Origin: Gammaproteobacteria bacterium
GTDB taxonomy: Bacteria; Pseudomonadota; Gammaproteobacteria; Natronospirales; REEB76
Assembly (NCBI GenBank): GCA_028871235.1
Contig: JAGWNO010000002.1
Coordinates: forward strand, 1 to 37,598
Reading direction: 5' to 3'
DNA length: 37,598 nucleotides
The notes beneath the pieces were generated by a model. The model was not told the origin of the DNA and ran no database searches. It worked only from the letters and a program-made list of their open reading frames with translations. How positions within the stretch are numbered: position 1 is the stretch's first letter; every line of letters starts with the position of its first letter. The position numbers and the translations under genes are program-made. Positions 14,954-23,705 of this stretch are shown piece after piece.

Positions 14954-16801
14954 ATGCTGAACCGTTATCCGTCCTGGAAAAACATCACCGTCATCCTGGT
15001 GACGGTGATCGGTATCCTGCTGGCGCTGCCCAACCTGTACGGCGAGGATCCTTCGGTACAGGTTTCCGAGAACAACGCCCAGGTGAGCAGCGCCACTACC
15101 CTGCAGGTGGAGCAGGCGCTGGATGCCGCCAAACTGCCGTATAAATCCGCGGTCATCAGCGATAACCGCGTACTGGTGCGTTTCAGCGACACCGATACGC
15201 AACTGCGCGCACTCAGCGTGGTGAAGAAATCCCTGGGCAGCAACTTCGTGGTGGCGCTGAATCTGGCGCCGCGCACGCCCCGCTGGATCCGCGATATCGG
15301 CCTCCGGCCCATGGCCAAGGGTCTTGATCTGCAGGGCGGCGTGCATTTCCAGCTGCAGGTGGATCTGGATGCGGCGGTGCAGGCGAAACTGCAGCGCGAC
15401 ATGACCGACCTGCGCGGTGCCATGCGCGAGAAGCTCATCCATTACCAGGATGTGTCCATAAGCGGTGACACCATCAACATGCTGTTCCGCACGGCGGATG
15501 ACGTGAGCAAGGCGCGGGCGCTGTTAAGCACGCAGTATCCGGAACTGACCGTCAACTCCGGCACCCCGGCCAATTCGCTGGCGGCACGCATCAGCCCCCA
15601 GGCCGTGCAATCCATCCGGCAGCTGGCGGTGGAACAGAACATCACCACGCTGCGCAACCGCGTGAACGAGCTGGGCGTAGCGGAACCTGTGGTGCAGCAG
15701 CAGGGCGGCAACAGCATAGTGGTGGAGCTGCCGGGCGTGCAGGATACGGCCCGCGCCAAGGAGATACTCGGCGCCACCGCGACCCTGGAGTTCCGGCTGG
15801 TGGATTACACCGCGGACGCAGTAAGCGCACAGAAAACCGGCCACATCCCGCTGGATGACCAGCTGTTTACCGACAAGTCCGGCCGCCCGGTGCTGCTTAA
15901 GCGCGACGTGATCGTGAGCGGCGACCAGCTGGTGAACGCCACCTCGGGCTTCAGCCAGGAGGACGGTACGCCGGATGTGAACGTGACGCTGGATTCCGCC
16001 GGTGCCGCCAAGATGGGCGAGACCACCCGCGAGAATCTCAACAGGCCCATGGCGGTGCTCTATATCGAGACCAAGACCGAGAGGACCACGGTCAACGGCC
16101 AGGTCATACCGGTCCACAAGAAGGTCTATACAGTCATCAATGTCGCCACCATCCGCGGCATCTTCAGCAAGAATTTCCAGATCAGCGGCCTCGGCCAGGA
16201 TGAGGCCAAGAACCTGTCGCTGCTGTTGCGCGCCGGATCGCTGGCGGCGCCCATGGACATCGTCGAGGAGCGTACCGTGGGACCGAGCCTCGGCCAGGAG
16301 AACATCAAGCAGGGTTTCTACGCGGCGCTCCTGGGCTTCGTCCTGGTGGTGGTGTTCATCGCCATGTACTACAAGACCTTCGGCGTGATCGCCGACCTGG
16401 CGGTATTCATGAACCTGGTGCTGACGGTGGCGCTGCTGACCATCTTCCAGGCGACCCTCACCTTGCCAGGCATCGCCGGCATAGTGCTCACGCTGGGCAT
16501 GGGCGTGGACGCCAACGTGCTGATCAACGAGCACATCCGCGAGGAAGTGCGCGCCGGCAACTCGCCGCAGGCGAGCATCCACGCGGGCTATGAGCGCGCC
16601 TTCGCCACCATCGTGGACGCGCACGTGACCACGCTCACCGCCGCCGTCATGCTGTTCCTGTTCGGCACCGGTCCGGTGAAGGGCTTCGCCGTAACGCTGT
16701 CACTCGGCATCCTCACCTCGCTGTTCACCGCCATCATGGGCACGCGGTCCATCGTCAACTGGGTGTACGGTGGGCGCAAGCTCACCCGGCTGCCGGTGTA
16801 A
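14954..16801 (+). CDS. secD: Protein translocase subunit SecD
   Basis: A 615-residue RND-like membrane protein using proton flow to pull preproteins out of SecYEG on the periplasmic side. The N-terminal TM segment (about residues 9-27) is followed by the large periplasmic P1 domain and five further TM helices from about residue 450. The family blocks RDIGLRPMAKGLDLQGGVHF (near residue 115), NELGVAEPVVQQQG and TLGMGVDANVLINEHIREE (TM4, with the proton-relay Asp) are all present. It is of normal length. secF follows after 12 bases. Confidence 0.97.
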   Translation: MLNRYPSWKNITVILVTVIGILLALPNLYGEDPSVQVSENNAQVSSATTLQVEQALDAAKLPYKSAVISDNRVLVRFSDTDTQLRALSVVKKSLGSNFVVALNLAPRTPRWIRDIGLRPMAKGLDLQGGVHFQLQVDLDAAVQAKLQRDMTDLRGAMREKLIHYQDVSISGDTINMLFRTADDVSKARALLSTQYPELTVNSGTPANSLAARISPQAVQSIRQLAVEQNITTLRNRVNELGVAEPVVQQQGGNSIVVELPGVQDTARAKEILGATATLEFRLVDYTADAVSAQKTGHIPLDDQLFTDKSGRPVLLKRDVIVSGDQLVNATSGFSQEDGTPDVNVTLDSAGAAKMGETTRENLNRPMAVLYIETKTERTTVNGQVIPVHKKVYTVINVATIRGIFSKNFQISGLGQDEAKNLSLLLRAGSLAAPMDIVEERTVGPSLGQENIKQGFYAALLGFVLVVVFIAMYYKTFGVIADLAVFMNLVLTVALLTIFQATLTLPGIAGIVLTLGMGVDANVLINEHIREEVRAGNSPQASIHAGYERAFATIVDAHVTTLTAAVMLFLFGTGPVKGFAVTLSLGILTSLFTAIMGTRSIVNWVYGGRKLTRLPV

Positions 16802-16813
16802 GGGAGACAGGTC

Positions 16814-17749
16814 ATGGAGTTCTTTCACAAGGTCCCGCACATCAACTTCCTTGCGGTCCGCAAGCTGGCCATGGGCATGTCGGTGGTGGTGCTGCTCATC
16901 GCCATCGCCTCGCTGGTCATACATGGGCTCAATTTCGGCGTGGATTTCACCGGCGGTGTGACGGTACAGGTCTCCTACCCGGCGCCGGCGGACTTGCAAA
17001 CGGTGCGCTCCACGCTCGCCAGGGCGGGTTTCCCGGACGCCATCGTGCAGAATTTCGGCACACCCGAGGAGGTACTCATCCGCCTGCAGCCCAAGCGGGG
17101 GGTATCGGGCAAGGACACCGGCAACAATGTGATGGACGCGCTGCAAAAAGTGACGCCGCAGGTGAAACTTGAGCAGGTGAACTTCGTAGGTCCAGAGGTA
17201 GGCAAGGACCTGGCCTACAAGGGCGCACTGGCCTTCATCCTGACGCTGCTCGGCATCCTTGCCTACGTGTGGTTGCGCTTCGAACGGCGCCTCGCCATCG
17301 GCGGCGTGCTGGCGACCCTGCACGATGTGGTGTTCGTGGTGGGCGTCTTCTCGATCTTTCACATCGAGTTCGATCTCAACGTGCTGGCGGCGGTGCTGGC
17401 GGTGATGGGTTACTCGGTGAACGATACCGTGGTGGTGTTCGACCGCATCCGCGAGGATTTCCGCAAGCTGCGCAAGGGAACGCCCTTCGAAATCATCAAC
17501 CTGGCCATCAACCAGACCCTGTCGCGCACCATCATCACTTCCGGCACCACTCTGCTGGTGGTGATTGCGCTCCTGATCCTCGGCGGCCCGGTGCTGCACG
17601 GTTTCTCATTGGCGCTGTTCGTGGGCATCATCGTCGGTACCTACTCGTCCATCTACATCGCCAGCGCGGCGGCTTTCATGCTGGGCGTGAGCAAGAAGGA
17701 CCTGATGGTGCGGGTCAAGGGGGATCAGCCGGTGGATGACATGCCCTGA
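16814..17749 (+). CDS. secF: Protein translocase subunit SecF
   Basis: A 311-residue partner of SecD with the same RND fold, forming the SecDF complex. The GVDFTGGVTVQV motif (about residues 37-48) follows TM1, the small periplasmic domain comes next, and the C-terminal TM block contains GYSVNDTVVVFDRIREDFRK. The length is typical. GGGAGA gives a clear ribosome-binding site. It is the last gene of yajC-secD-secF and is followed by a strong terminator. Confidence 0.97.
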   Translation: MEFFHKVPHINFLAVRKLAMGMSVVVLLIAIASLVIHGLNFGVDFTGGVTVQVSYPAPADLQTVRSTLARAGFPDAIVQNFGTPEEVLIRLQPKRGVSGKDTGNNVMDALQKVTPQVKLEQVNFVGPEVGKDLAYKGALAFILTLLGILAYVWLRFERRLAIGGVLATLHDVVFVVGVFSIFHIEFDLNVLAAVLAVMGYSVNDTVVVFDRIREDFRKLRKGTPFEIINLAINQTLSRTIITSGTTLLVVIALLILGGPVLHGFSLALFVGIIVGTYSSIYIASAAAFMLGVSKKDLMVRVKGDQPVDDMP

Positions 17750-17779
17750 GGGGCTACTGCGTTATTGCTGGTTGAAGAT

Positions 17780-17810
17780 AAAGGGCGCCTGTGGCGCCCT
17801 TTCATTTTTT
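17780..17810 (+). terminator. Rho-independent terminator after secF
   Basis: A 10-base stem AAAGGGCGCC / GGCGCCCTTT with loop TGT (17780-17802) is followed by a T-tract (CATTTTTT). This is a strong intrinsic terminator of the yajC-secDF operon. Confidence 0.95.
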
Positions 17811-18120
17811 CCCTCACCCAGAGGGAGAGGGTCAGAATGAGGGGAAGATATTTTGCGCGACCTCCGGCCGCAATTATTGAATACGGGTTCCCGCACCCGC
17901 GGGCGTGGTACTTTCCTTGTGCGAACTAGGAAAGTACCCAAAGGAAATCGCCCCTGGGATGCCGCCGCTTCGCGGTCCCCTGCGCGCTTCCCTCGCTCGG
18001 AGCTTCGCAGACGGACCATCCATGGTCCGCTGCGAAGGCTCGCCATCCTGGCTTTGCCCGCTGCGCGGCCCGATCCTCGCTCAGTCCAGTGCTCGGCGGC
18101 ATCCAAGGGGTATCTTTTAA
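17811..18120. repeat. Hairpin-rich, probably dispersed repeat between secF and suhB
   Basis: Most of the 431-base gap between secF and suhB. It starts with a REP-like nested inverted repeat (CCCTCA 17811-17816 with TGAGGG 17838-17843, inner ACCC/GGGT). Next is the 11-base palindromic arm pair GGTACTTTCCT / AGGAAAGTACC (17907-17938). Then comes a long hairpin, CTTCGCAG + CGGACCAT paired with ATGGTCCG + CTGCGAAG (18003-18037) with a single-base bulge. Short open frames run through it on both strands but look non-genic. The motif set resembles dispersed repeats I recall from GC-rich gammaproteobacterial genomes. No transposase is present. The last 60 bases to suhB hold nothing notable. Confidence 0.65.
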
Positions 18121-18180
18121 GAGGCAACAGCTTTTGAATTGTTTTTATCTAGGGCAATTGGCATCTTGTAAGAACTCAAC

Positions 18181-18972
18181 TTAGTCCTGACGTAGGAACG
18201 GTTTGAATTCCTCCGCCAGCGCCTGGAAGATTTTCTCGCCGCCGGCGAGGATGTTGCCGTCCTCGGGAAAGCCCGGGGTGCCGTCGAAATGGCCGGTCAT
18301 GCCGCCGGCTTCCTGGATGAGCAGCATGCCCGCGGCGATGTCCCAGGGCTTCAAGCCCATTTCCCAGAAGCCATCCATGCGGCCGGCGGCCACGTAAGCG
18401 AGATCCAGAGCCGCGGAGCCGGCGCGGCGCACGCCGGCGGTCTTGCGCACCACGGCCTCGAACATCTTCATATATAGGTCAATGTTATGGTTTTCGCGGA
18501 ACGGGAAGCCGGTTCCGATGAGGGCGCCGTCGAGAGTTTTCAGTGATGTGACGCGCATGCGCCTGCCGTCCACCTGCGCGCCTTCACCGCGGCTGGCGGT
18601 GAACAGCTCCTGGCGCATGGGGTCGTAGATCACTGCGTGTTCGAGGCGGTCGCGGTGCTTGAGGGCGATGGAGACGCAGAACACCGGAAACCCGTGCAGG
18701 AAATTGGTGGTGCCATCGAGCGGATCGATGATCCACTGGAATTCATCATTATTGCCCTGGGCACCGCTTTCCTCGGCGAGGATGGCGTGATCCGGATGGG
18801 CCTTGCGCAAGGTGTAGATGATTTCTTCCTCGGCAAGCCGGTCCACCTGGCTCACGAAGTCATTGTGTTCTTTCGCCTTGATGGTGAGTCTGTCGATGCG
18901 CCCCACATGACGGGTGATGATGTCACCGGCGCGGCGCGCGGCACTGACGGCGATGTTCAACAATGGTTGCAT
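18181..18972 (-). CDS. suhB: Inositol-1-monophosphatase family protein SuhB
   Basis: A 263-residue Mg-dependent phosphatase. The metal site is built from E67 (LAEESG), D83 and D86 (DPLDGTTNF) and the later Asp in KPWDIAAG. SuhB hydrolyses inositol-1-phosphate in vitro and, in E. coli, is part of the rRNA antitermination complex. The length is typical. It is divergent from trmJ, the conserved arrangement in gammaproteobacteria. On the minus strand a TTGACA (19052-19047) lies upstream but lacks a well-placed -10 partner. Confidence 0.95.
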   Translation of the reverse strand: MQPLLNIAVSAARRAGDIITRHVGRIDRLTIKAKEHNDFVSQVDRLAEEEIIYTLRKAHPDHAILAEESGAQGNNDEFQWIIDPLDGTTNFLHGFPVFCVSIALKHRDRLEHAVIYDPMRQELFTASRGEGAQVDGRRMRVTSLKTLDGALIGTGFPFRENHNIDLYMKMFEAVVRKTAGVRRAGSAALDLAYVAAGRMDGFWEMGLKPWDIAAGMLLIQEAGGMTGHFDGTPGFPEDGNILAGGEKIFQALAEEFKPFLRQD

Positions 18973-19214
18973 GATTCTTTTTCCAAAATTTATCTTTTGC
19001 CATCAGGCGGCGTTGAAAGCGTCCTCGAAATGCTCATTGACTGATGTGTCAACTCCGCTTTCCAGGTTGCCTTTGCCCAGCCAGGGGCAGAATCCCTGAT
19101 TTTTCCCCGGGCCAGGAGTGTGTGCGGGTTCCGGTTAAAGAACGGGACGCGCCGGTGTAATCCAGCGCGGCAGGGCGCGTAGAATAGCAGAAGCCCAAAT
19201 CACCCTCCAATCGC

Positions 19215-19958
19215 ATGCCACGCCACATTCGCATCGTGCTGGTGGAGACCAGCCATCCCGGTAACATCGGTGCCGCCGCCCGGGCCATGAAGACCATGTG
19301 CCTGGACCAGCTGGTGCTGGTGAACCCCGCAGAGTTCCCCCATGCCGATGCCAGCGCGCGGGCTTCCGGTGCCACGGACATATTGGAAGCGGCGAGCATA
19401 GTCGCGACCCTCGACGAAGCGCTCGCCGGCTGCGCACTGGTGGCGGGCAGCAGCGCGCGGCGGCGCGGTCTCGGACCCACACAACTCATGCCGCGGGAGT
19501 GCGTGCAGCGGCTGCTCACGGCGCCGGCAGACCAGGATGTGGCGGTGCTGTTCGGCCGCGAGCGTATCGGCCTCACCAATGAGGAACTGGACCGTTGCCA
19601 TTACCTGCTCCATATTCCCGCAAACCCGGATTACGGTTCGCTCAATCTTGCCGCCGCCGTGCAGGTGGTCGGTTATGAATTCATGCTGGCGCGCGACGTG
19701 GGGGGCGTCGCTGCGGAATCCGGCTCGCCGCTGGCCACTGCCGAGGAGCTGGAACGCCTGTACGCACATCTCGAAAAAGCGGCGCTGGACAGCGGGTTCC
19801 TGGATCCCGCCAACCCCAGGCATCTCATGCGCCGGCTGCGGCACCTGTTCGGCCGCGCCCGGCCGGACCAGAGCGAAGTGAACATACTGCGCGGATTACT
19901 GAAGGCGCTGCAGGATTTCGATGCGAAGCAGCGGAGAAACGGGCCACGGGAAACCTGA
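19215..19958 (+). CDS. trmJ: tRNA (cytidine/uridine-32-2'-O)-methyltransferase TrmJ
   Basis: A 247-residue SPOUT methyltransferase that 2'-O-methylates position 32 of tRNAs with SAM. The start RIVLVETSHPGNIGAAARAM is the family signature. The knot motifs VAVLFGRERIGLTNEEL (about 110-126) and IPANPDYGSLNLAAAVQV (about 135-152) are intact. The C-terminal extension of about 80 residues is the dimer/tRNA-binding part. ATG 19215 is used; no good ribosome-binding site is visible. Forty bases separate it from the first desulfurase gene. Confidence 0.95.
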   Translation: MPRHIRIVLVETSHPGNIGAAARAMKTMCLDQLVLVNPAEFPHADASARASGATDILEAASIVATLDEALAGCALVAGSSARRRGLGPTQLMPRECVQRLLTAPADQDVAVLFGRERIGLTNEELDRCHYLLHIPANPDYGSLNLAAAVQVVGYEFMLARDVGGVAAESGSPLATAEELERLYAHLEKAALDSGFLDPANPRHLMRRLRHLFGRARPDQSEVNILRGLLKALQDFDAKQRRNGPRET

Positions 19959-19972
19959 TTACTTGGGTTGGC

Positions 19973-19978
19973 TATAAT
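19973..19978 (+). promoter_or_regulatory. Candidate -10 element before the desulfurase operon
   Basis: A perfect TATAAT lies between trmJ and the first desulfurase, 20 bases before its ATG. There is no good -35 element at 16-18 bases, and no IscR-type site was seen. It could be an internal promoter giving a leader of only about 14 bases. Confidence 0.4.
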
Positions 19979-19998
19979 GGCGCATCGAGCACGGCAAT

Positions 19999-21156
19999 AT
20001 GTCCTTGAAAGCCACGTCCATCTACCTCGATCACAATGCCACCACACCGCTGGATCCGCGCGTGCTGGAGGCCATGCTGCCGTGGTTGCAAGGCATACAT
20101 GGCAATCCATCCAGTGTCCATCGTTACGGACGCGCGGCGCGCGCCGCCCTCGATACCGCACGTCAGCAGGTGGCGGCATTGGTGAATGCACAACCGGCGC
20201 AGGTGATTTTCACCAGCGGCGGTACGGAGGCCAACAACCTGGCACTCAAGGGCGTATGCAGCGGCACACCGGACGGCCGTCTGCTGGTGAGTGCTGTCGA
20301 ACACGCGGCAGTGCTGGAACCCGCGGAGACGCTGGCTACCCAGGGTTGGCGGGTACGGCAGCTGCCAGTGGATGGCGACGGCCGTCTCGATATGCAGGCA
20401 TTGGACGATATGCTGGACCTGGATGTGCGACTCGTGTCGGTGATGCGCGCCAACAACGAGACCGGTGTGTTGCAGGATGTGCAGGCCGTCGCCGGGCGTG
20501 CGCATGGATATGGCGCGCTCATGCACACGGATGCGGTGCAGGCGGCTGGCAGGATCCCGGTGGACTTTGTGGAACTGGGCGTCAACCTCATGACGCTGTC
20601 CGCCCACAAACTCAACGGTCCACGCGGCGTGGGCGCGCTCATCGTGGACAAGCGCGTGGACCTGCGGCCGCAGCTTACCGGCGGCGGGCAGGAGCAGGGG
20701 CTGCGCGGAGGCACCGAGGATCTGGCGGGCGTCATCGGCTTCGGCAAGGCGGCAGAGCTGGCGCACAGCGAATTGGCGGTGCGTGCCCGGCAGCTGCAGG
20801 CGTTGCGGGAACAGATGGAGGCGGGGTTGAAGTGCATTGCCGGCATCCGTATCTTTGCCGCCGGTGCAGAGCGCCTGCCCAACACGGTGCAGATCGGCGT
20901 CGAGGGTCATGCCGGTGAGATGCTGGTGATGGCTCTCGACAGGCATGGCATCGCCGTGTCCAGCGGTTCCGCCTGCCATAGCGGCAGCGGCAAACCCAGT
21001 CATGTGTTGCTGGCGATGGGCGTGGATGCGGCGATGGCGCGCAGCGCCGTGCGCATCAGTCTGGGCATGGACAACACCGCGGAAAATGTGCGGGCGCTGC
21101 TCACGGCGCTCGCTGCCGTGACCGCGAAACGTGCCGGCGCCGTGGCGCTGGCGTGA
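19999..21156 (+). CDS. Cysteine desulfurase, NifS/IscS-like (first of two)
   Basis: A 385-residue class V PLP enzyme that takes sulfur from cysteine. The active-site residues are intact: H102 (VEHAAVL), the aspartate in HTDAVQAAG, K204 that binds PLP (SAHKLNG), and catalytic C326 (SSGSACHSG). The Cys loop and C-terminus (GKPSHVLLAMG) differ from true IscS (EPSYVLRALG), placing it among general group I NifS/IscS-like desulfurases. It lies where iscR is found in E. coli. Another desulfurase gene follows after 16 bases. No clear ribosome-binding site precedes the ATG. Confidence 0.92.
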   Translation: MSLKATSIYLDHNATTPLDPRVLEAMLPWLQGIHGNPSSVHRYGRAARAALDTARQQVAALVNAQPAQVIFTSGGTEANNLALKGVCSGTPDGRLLVSAVEHAAVLEPAETLATQGWRVRQLPVDGDGRLDMQALDDMLDLDVRLVSVMRANNETGVLQDVQAVAGRAHGYGALMHTDAVQAAGRIPVDFVELGVNLMTLSAHKLNGPRGVGALIVDKRVDLRPQLTGGGQEQGLRGGTEDLAGVIGFGKAAELAHSELAVRARQLQALREQMEAGLKCIAGIRIFAAGAERLPNTVQIGVEGHAGEMLVMALDRHGIAVSSGSACHSGSGKPSHVLLAMGVDAAMARSAVRISLGMDNTAENVRALLTALAAVTAKRAGAVALA

Positions 21157-21172
21157 GCACGACAGGAATGCC

Positions 21173-22333
21173 ATGAACGACAAGGTCATCTATCTGGATT
21201 ACGCCGCCACCACGCCGGTGGATCCGCGGGTGGCGGTGAAGATGGCCGCCTGCCTCACCCAGGAGGGGCTGTACGCCAACCCGGCATCCGCCCACACGCC
21301 GGGCCGCAACGCGCGCGGGGCGGTGGAGCGGGCGCGCAGCCAGGTGGCGGCACTCGTGAATGCCCAGCCTGGCGAGATCATCTTCACTTCCGGCGCCACC
21401 GAATCCGACAATCTGGCCATCAAGGGCGTGGCGCACTTCTATAAGGATAAGGGCCGGCACATCGTCACGGCACGCACCGAGCACAAGGCGGTGCTGGATA
21501 CCTGCAGGCAGCTGGAGCGCGAAGGTTTCGAGATCACCTGGCTCAAACCCGATGCAGATGGCCTGCTGCCGCCGCAGAGAGTGACACAGGCGCTGCGCGC
21601 GGACACCATACTGGTATCCATCATGCATGTGAACAACGAGATCGGCGTGGCGCAGGACATCGCCGCCATCGGCCGCGGCACCCGCGCCCGCGGTGTGCTG
21701 TTTCACGTGGATGCGGCCCAGAGCGCCGGCAAGCTGCCCATCGATCTGAACATGCTGGATGTGGACCTCATGTCCTTCTCCGGCCACAAACTGTATGGCC
21801 CCAAGGGCATCGGCGCGCTGTATGTGCGTCGTGAACCGCGTGTGAACCTGGAAGCACTTATCCATGGCGGCGGCCACGAAGGCGGCTTGCGCTCCGGCAC
21901 GCTGGCGACCCACCAGATCGTGGGCATGGGCGAGGCGTTTGCTCTCGCGCAGGCGCAACTCGCGGAAGATGCCGGACATGTCGCGGCATTGCGCGAGCGG
22001 CTGTGGCGGGGCATTCACGAACTGGTTCCGGAGGCGCTGCTCAATGGTCACGCGACCCAGCGGGTCGCGGGCATCCTTAACGTGAGTTTTCCGGGCGTGG
22101 AAGGCGAGAGCCTGCTGTTCGCCTGTTGCACGCTTGCGGTATCCAGCGGCTCCGCCTGCAATTCCGCGACCCGCGAGCCGTCCTACGTATTGCGCGCCCT
22201 GGGTCGCGAGGATGAAGTGGCGGGCAGCAGCCTGCGCTTCAGCCTGGGTCGCTTTACCACCGCGGCGGAAGTGGACGCGGCGGCACGCATCGTCGGCGAA
22301 GAGTATCGCCGTCTTAAGTCACTGGCGGCATAA
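21173..22333 (+). CDS. iscS: Cysteine desulfurase IscS
   Basis: A 386-residue group I cysteine desulfurase. H104, PLP-lysine K206 and catalytic C329 align with H104, K206 and C328 of E. coli IscS. The loop SSGSACNSATREPSYVLRALG and SSLRFSLGRFTT block are the IscS type. It supplies sulfur for Fe-S clusters and tRNA thiolation. It starts at ATG 21173 after AGGAA. The IscS C-terminal tail (residues after about 385) that binds IscU is shorter than in E. coli (404 residues). The IscU-like gene begins 4 bases after its stop. Confidence 0.95.
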   Translation: MNDKVIYLDYAATTPVDPRVAVKMAACLTQEGLYANPASAHTPGRNARGAVERARSQVAALVNAQPGEIIFTSGATESDNLAIKGVAHFYKDKGRHIVTARTEHKAVLDTCRQLEREGFEITWLKPDADGLLPPQRVTQALRADTILVSIMHVNNEIGVAQDIAAIGRGTRARGVLFHVDAAQSAGKLPIDLNMLDVDLMSFSGHKLYGPKGIGALYVRREPRVNLEALIHGGGHEGGLRSGTLATHQIVGMGEAFALAQAQLAEDAGHVAALRERLWRGIHELVPEALLNGHATQRVAGILNVSFPGVEGESLLFACCTLAVSSGSACNSATREPSYVLRALGREDEVAGSSLRFSLGRFTTAAEVDAAARIVGEEYRRLKSLAA

Positions 22334-22337
22334 ATCC

Positions 22338-22769
22338 ATGGGTACAACAGTCACGGGTTATCACGCAAACGTGTGGCAGCATTTCCGCGCACCGCGTAAT
22401 GCCGGTATGTTTGCTCCCGGTACGCCGGGCGTGGTCAGCGGACGCGCCGGCAACGCGCAGCATGGCCGGGAAGTGGAGATGGCGCTGCGCCTGGATGAGG
22501 ACGCCCGGATACTCGAATGCCGCTATCGGGTCTATGGTTGCCCCGCCACCATCGCGCTGTGTTCCCTGGCCAGCGAAGCACTGCGGGGCCAGCCACTGGC
22601 GGCGGCAGCCACCTACAGCGTGCTGGCATTGGCGGAGAGCTTGAGACTGGCGGCGGAGAAGCGTGCCGCCGCGCTGGTGGTGGAGGATGCCCTGCGGGAG
22701 GCTGCCGCAGGGTACAATGGGCCGCTGCCGCCGTACGCGGCAGCCACGGTGCAGGCAAAACAGGTTTGA
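22338..22769 (+). CDS. IscU-like scaffold protein lacking two of three ligand cysteines
   Basis: A 143-residue IscU/NifU_N-fold protein, aligned by eye with E. coli IscU. VWQHFRAPRNAGMF matches the N-terminal HYENPRNVG segment. The position of C37 is H42, D39 becomes Arg, C63 is kept as C68 (YGCPATIAL), and the HC106 pair becomes Ala-Ala (KRAAALVVEDAL). Two other cysteines (C61, C75) are not at the classical ligand positions. A canonical [2Fe-2S] site is therefore not possible in the usual way. It may be a sulfur acceptor, a regulator of IscS, or a decaying scaffold. The C-terminus is about 15 residues longer than in IscU. Confidence 0.85.
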   Translation: MGTTVTGYHANVWQHFRAPRNAGMFAPGTPGVVSGRAGNAQHGREVEMALRLDEDARILECRYRVYGCPATIALCSLASEALRGQPLAAAATYSVLALAESLRLAAEKRAAALVVEDALREAAAGYNGPLPPYAAATVQAKQV

Positions 22770-22771
22770 AA

Positions 22772-23095
22772 ATGGCAATCACCTTGACGGATTCCGCCGC
22801 CCGGCGGGTCAGGAGCTACCTGGAGAAACACGGCGGCGGTTTGGGGCTGCGTCTCGGCGTGCGCAAGACCGGCTGTTCGGGCTTCGCCTACGAGGTGGAT
22901 TATGCGGATCACGCCGCGCCTGGGGACGTGGTGTTCGAGCAGCACGGCGTGAAGGTGGTGGTGAGCCGCGAAAACTTGCCGCTCCTGGATGGCACCGAGG
23001 TGGATTTCGTCCGCAAGGGTATCAACGAGTCATTCACGTTCCACAACCCCAATGTCAAAGACGAATGCGGGTGTGGTGAGAGTTTTACCGTCTGA
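22772..23095 (+). CDS. iscA: Iron-sulfur carrier protein IscA
   Basis: A 107-residue A-type carrier, the same length as E. coli IscA and very similar over its whole length. The ligand cysteines are C35 (TGCSGF), C99 and C101 (ECGCGESF). NPNVKDECGCGESF marks it as IscA rather than ErpA or SufA. It binds and passes on clusters or iron. It starts at ATG 22772, 2 bases after the IscU-like stop. No hscB, hscA, fdx or iscX follows, unlike the usual isc operon. Confidence 0.95.
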   Translation: MAITLTDSAARRVRSYLEKHGGGLGLRLGVRKTGCSGFAYEVDYADHAAPGDVVFEQHGVKVVVSRENLPLLDGTEVDFVRKGINESFTFHNPNVKDECGCGESFTV

Positions 23096-23268
23096 ATCAG
23101 CTGATTTTCAGGCTTTCATCGCGCTTTTCATTGCCTGGGCCAGCCCCCTCCCGGTACACTTAACACTTTGAACTCGCTGGCAACCAGCGCTTAAAAGCAC
23201 CCGGGACGCCCGTCGCGCCGGGGCCCCGGTATACCCATCCACCTGTCAAGTATCTGGAGTCTGGTTTC

Positions 23269-23700
23269 GTGGCTATTGAACGCACCCTGTCCATCATCAA
23301 GCCCGATGGCGTGGCGAAGAATATCATCGGCGAGGTCTATGCCAGGTTTGAAAAAGCCGGTATGCGGATCGTGGCGGCACGCATGCTGCATCTCAACCGT
23401 GTCCAGGCCGAGAGCTTTTATGCCGTGCATCGCGAGCGGCCGTTTTTCAGGCCGCTGGTGGAATTCATGATATCCGGCCCGGTAATGGTGCAGGTGCTGG
23501 AAGGCGAGAATGCCGTCGCCAGGAACCGCGAAATCATGGGCGCCACCAACCCGCGGGACGCCAAACCCGGCACCCTGCGCGCTGACTTCGCCAAGACTGT
23601 GGACGAGAACGTGGTGCATGGTTCCGATGCCGTCGAAACGGCCTGCAACGAGATTGCGTTCTTCTTCGCGGGCATGGACATCTGTCCGCGTACTCGCTGA
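23269..23700 (+). CDS. ndk: Nucleoside diphosphate kinase
   Basis: A 143-residue enzyme that equalises nucleoside triphosphate pools via a phosphohistidine. The N-terminus AIERTLSIIKPDGVAKN and catalytic H117 (NVVHGSD) are canonical. The start is a GTG at 23269, preceded by GGAG with 9-base spacing; no ATG fits. A small hairpin CGCTGG-CAA-CCAGCG (23175-23189) lies in the 173-base gap after iscA. rlmN follows after 5 bases. Confidence 0.97.
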   Translation: MAIERTLSIIKPDGVAKNIIGEVYARFEKAGMRIVAARMLHLNRVQAESFYAVHRERPFFRPLVEFMISGPVMVQVLEGENAVARNREIMGATNPRDAKPGTLRADFAKTVDENVVHGSDAVETACNEIAFFFAGMDICPRTR

Positions 23701-23705
23701 AAAAA

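Noticed and set aside
17905..18120. A 71-codon open frame and its antisense partner in the secF-suhB gap
   Set aside because: Both are read through hairpin arms of the repeat unit; no ribosome-binding site and no protein-like pattern. Annotated as repeat.
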